The notes under the pieces: generated by a model
Told to the model about the DNA's origin: nothing
The model's database searches: none
Seen by the model: the letters and a program-made list of their open reading frames with translations, nothing else
Source of the DNA: DATGFK01 sp040007395
Lineage (GTDB): Bacteria; Chloroflexota; Anaerolineae; Aggregatilineales; UBA2796
Direction of reading: 5' to 3'
NCBI GenBank assembly: GCA_040007395.1
Contig: JBDTVG010000182.1
Coordinates: 1 to 15,525, forward strand
DNA: 15,525 nucleotides
Program-made: the position numbers and the translations under genes
Shown here: in pieces, positions 13,813 through 15,525 of the stretch
Numbering within the stretch: the first letter of the stretch is position 1
Layout: each line of letters begins with the position of its first letter

Positions 13813-14454
13813 ATGGCTGGCTTGACAGTAGCAAGTTATGAAAATCCGGCGGCTTACTACGAAGGAGGCCGCTACGAACTGAACCTAACCTTTGACACAC
13901 TGCGCGATAAACAGTGGCAGCGGTTACTAGAGATTTTGTGGCAACCGCCGACGCTCTCTGGCCCGTTGGCGACCCGCTACTACCCCGGTCAACCTACGCC
14001 ACCTAGCGTCGAAGTTCAGCCTATCCCGCCGACGACTACGGTGACTTTCCGCGCCCAATTGCAGGTCGAAGGCATGGTGGTGGGTTGTGATATTGAGGCG
14101 ACTCGCTCCCTGTTCGAGTGTGTCTCCGTCGTTGTGCCAGTAGCGATGTTTCGTGAGGTGAGAGCTATCCCCACGATGCGCCAGCAGTATCCCGAACTAC
14201 AGGCGCTTGATCAGATTTTCTACGATCTGGCGCTGCGGGTGTATGATGTCATCCCGTTCAAAATCGCGGCGATAGGCTATGAACGTACCTGCCAACTGCC
14301 GATGGAATTGCAAACCGATCCACACGTGCGCCATGAATTCCTGACCACCGGCAACTTTCTGGCTCAGGATGAGGTACTAATGCTGATCGAGCCAGACATC
14401 TCGCCCTATCAGCAGGTACGCCCGGATCTGCGCTGGATGGCTCCTTTATCATGA
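13813..14454 (+). CDS. Conserved-looking protein of unknown function, upstream of the biotin carrier gene
   Basis: From the ATG at 13813 this is a 213-residue soluble protein that is not recognised. It has a hydrophilic N-terminus with RYELNLTFDTLRDKQWQRLL, a proline-rich middle (about residues 45-75, including PGQPTPPSVEVQPIPPTTT), and an alpha/beta second half with FRAQLQVEGMVVGCDIEATR and repeated aromatic and acidic residues. No signal peptide, membrane helix or catalytic motif is visible. The frame also opens with a TTG just before the ATG, which was not preferred. The gene lies about 25 bases before the biotin carrier gene, with a ten-codon relay ORF between them, so co-expression is likely. 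Its own ribosome binding site is displaced by a hairpin. Confidence 0.75.
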   Translation: MAGLTVASYENPAAYYEGGRYELNLTFDTLRDKQWQRLLEILWQPPTLSGPLATRYYPGQPTPPSVEVQPIPPTTTVTFRAQLQVEGMVVGCDIEATRSLFECVSVVVPVAMFREVRAIPTMRQQYPELQALDQIFYDLALRVYDVIPFKIAAIGYERTCQLPMELQTDPHVRHEFLTTGNFLAQDEVLMLIEPDISPYQQVRPDLRWMAPLS

Positions 14455-14483
14455 AAGCGACTCACGAAGGTATCCTCAGATGA
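14451..14483 (+). CDS. Ten-codon relay ORF linking two genes
   Basis: ATG at 14451 overlaps the TGA of the preceding gene in an ATGA, and the mini-ORF's own TGA (14481-14483) overlaps the ATG of the biotin carrier gene in a second ATGA. The peptide would be MKATHEGILR. A ribosome terminating on the first gene could reinitiate here and then again on the carrier gene. AAGG (14467-14470) lies within it and is the carrier gene's ribosome binding site. It may be chance, as the ORF is very short. Confidence 0.25.
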   Translation: MKATHEGILR

Positions 14484-14974
14484 AATATTTAACGACAGTC
14501 AACGGTAAAACGTTTACCATTGACATCAATCAGGACGGTCAGGTCACTATCGACGGTGACGAGCGCAATGTGGATTTTCAGGTGATCTCAGAAGCACTCG
14601 TTTCGGCGCTGATCGACAATCAAAGTTATGAAGCGCTGGTCGAGGAACGCGACGGACTGTATAACGTGCTGATCGGTGGCGAGTTGTACGAGGTTGAAGT
14701 GACCGACGAACGGCAGCAGCGTTTGCTAAGGTCTTCGTCTGGCCTCGACGTTACGCAGGGCGATCTATCGATTCGTTCGCCGATGCCGGGGTTAATCGTG
14801 GCGGTGTCAGTCGCAGAGGGCGAAAGCGTCAATCAGGGCGACTCGCTGTGTGTGCTGGAGTCCATGAAGATGGAGAACGACATCAAAGCGCCGCGTGCTG
14901 GCCTCGTCGGGAAAATCCATGTCGCCAAAGGGGATCGCGTTGAACAGAACAAGATCCTGTTGACGCTAACCTGA
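14480..14974 (+). CDS. Biotin carboxyl carrier protein (biotin/lipoyl attachment domain)
   Basis: This 164-residue protein ends in a biotinyl domain (about residues 96-164) with the classic attachment motif ESMKMEN: K130 is the expected biotinylated lysine, with PMPG (101-104) and GD(R/S)V turns around it. Such proteins shuttle CO2 as carboxybiotin between a biotin carboxylase and a carboxyltransferase in acetyl-, propionyl- or other acyl-CoA carboxylases and decarboxylases. The N-terminal 90 residues are acidic with repeats of beta strands (YLTTVNGKTFTIDI, GLYNVLIGGELYEVEV) like the linker region of propionyl-CoA-type carriers. The carboxylase and transferase subunits are absent here, so its complex is unknown. 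AAGG (14467-14470) is nine bases before the ATG. The gene's last nine bases overlap the opposite-strand methyltransferase gene. Confidence 0.9.
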   Translation: MKYLTTVNGKTFTIDINQDGQVTIDGDERNVDFQVISEALVSALIDNQSYEALVEERDGLYNVLIGGELYEVEVTDERQQRLLRSSSGLDVTQGDLSIRSPMPGLIVAVSVAEGESVNQGDSLCVLESMKMENDIKAPRAGLVGKIHVAKGDRVEQNKILLTLT

Positions 14975-15523
14975 GCCTGACCGCTTCGGCAATCGGGGGA
15001 TAAAACGCGGCTTGCTTCCCATCACCGCCCGATAAGCCTCATTCGTCATCAGCATCGATTCTTCTACTCGAATGCGGTGATACAAAATCCAGAGGTGGAT
15101 CGCTGCGCCGATAAGCGCTGTCAGCACGGCGGTATGGATTAGCGGCACGGCGATGAGTTCGACATAGACCGCGACATAGTTGGGGTGACGAATATAGCGG
15201 TACGGGCCAGACTCGACCACACCCAGATCCAGCGAATTCATGATCTGTACGTTCCAATGTTGAGCCAGCGTGCGGATCACCCAACCGCGCAAGGCCGTAC
15301 ACGCGATGAATATGGCAAGCATCGCAATGCCCAAGACTGGAATGAACGGGCGATTCAGCGCGATCACCTCGATGACCGAAGCCACCAGCACGGCAGAATG
15401 AAACGCCACCATGACATGAAAATATGGTTCAGTGACAGGTTTCCCGCCGTTTTGTAGTAGGTACGCTTGGTTGCGGCGCGAAATACGCATTTCGGCAAGG
15501 CGACCCGCCCCCACCGCCACCAC
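14966..15523 (-). CDS. ICMT-family membrane methyltransferase, cut by the window edge
   Basis: This frame of 185 visible residues belongs to the isoprenylcysteine carboxyl methyltransferase / phospholipid methyltransferase-like family: integral membrane enzymes that use S-adenosylmethionine. The core motif is GPYRYIRHPNYVAVYVELIA (His-Pro-Asn in the SAM-binding region), followed by RIRVEESML and a C-terminal YRAVMGSKPRFIPRL. About four membrane helices are visible. Bacterial members commonly lie beside type III polyketide synthase genes; that cannot be checked here because the neighbour is beyond the edge. The frame is open to the last base, so the true start may be GTG at 15523 or lie outside the window. 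The stop (14966-14968) lies inside the end of the convergent biotin carrier gene. Confidence 0.85.
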   Translation of the reverse strand: MVAVGAGRLAEMRISRRNQAYLLQNGGKPVTEPYFHVMVAFHSAVLVASVIEVIALNRPFIPVLGIAMLAIFIACTALRGWVIRTLAQHWNVQIMNSLDLGVVESGPYRYIRHPNYVAVYVELIAVPLIHTAVLTALIGAAIHLWILYHRIRVEESMLMTNEAYRAVMGSKPRFIPRLPKRSGSG

Positions 15524-15525
15524 AA

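Noticed and set aside
1..15525. CRISPR array, transposon ends or rRNA/tRNA genes
   Set aside because: No regularly spaced repeats, transposase frames, terminal inverted repeats with target duplications, or conserved RNA gene sequences were seen.

Overview
The window looks like a chromosomal segment from a free-living bacterium, most likely a member of Chloroflexota (Anaerolineae-like) or a similarly organised phylum. This is inferred from the gene content: a large membrane glycosyltransferase of the GT39 type, a secreted many-bladed WD40 protein, an ICMT-family methyltransferase, a retropepsin-like protease with a small partner, and many short transcription units with poor synteny. No rRNA, tRNA, CRISPR array, transposase or phage structural gene was seen. 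Assignment to a phylum is inference, not something read from a marker gene.

Layout. 1-326 is AT-rich leader DNA. 327-1376 (+) is an adenosine deaminase family enzyme, facing a four-helix membrane protein of unknown function (1399-1929, -). An AT-rich control region with two palindromes (1930-2240) precedes an aldo/keto reductase (2241-3263, +), which ends in a clear intrinsic terminator. A long, apparently structured leader (about 3312-3622) precedes an MHS-type major facilitator transporter (3623-5098, +). Convergent to it, across a perfect 10-bp inverted repeat, lies a gluconokinase-like FGGY sugar kinase (5248-6711, -). A 59-bp fossil of a second kinase copy lies upstream of the intact one. 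Next comes a small degenerating module: a membrane-anchored coiled-coil protein (7060-7311, +) and an overlapping coiled-coil reading frame broken by one stop and one frameshift (7301-7529), closed by a terminator.

The middle holds an XRE-type regulator (7834-8232, -) with operator-like repeats in front of it, a GT39-like glycosyltransferase (8342-10207, -), a Bfd-like [2Fe-2S] protein (10386-10610, +) with a good promoter, and a 743-residue exported beta-propeller protein with 16 recognisable WD40-like repeats (10631-12862, -).

The right part is a run of plus-strand genes: a 77-residue helical protein and an overlapping retropepsin-like aspartic protease (13070-13718), a protein of unknown function whose Shine-Dalgarno and start codon are separated by a long perfect hairpin (13813-14454), and a biotin carboxyl carrier protein (14480-14974). 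The last two are connected by a ten-codon relay ORF. An ICMT-family methyltransferase (14966 to the edge, -) overlaps the carrier gene tail to tail.

Most enzymes are ordinary salvage or carbohydrate functions. The most interesting signals are small-scale: the SD-hairpin-ATG arrangement at 13758-13815, the broken coiled-coil pair, the protease and partner module, the structured transporter leader, and repeated AATCAA motifs shared by two control regions.
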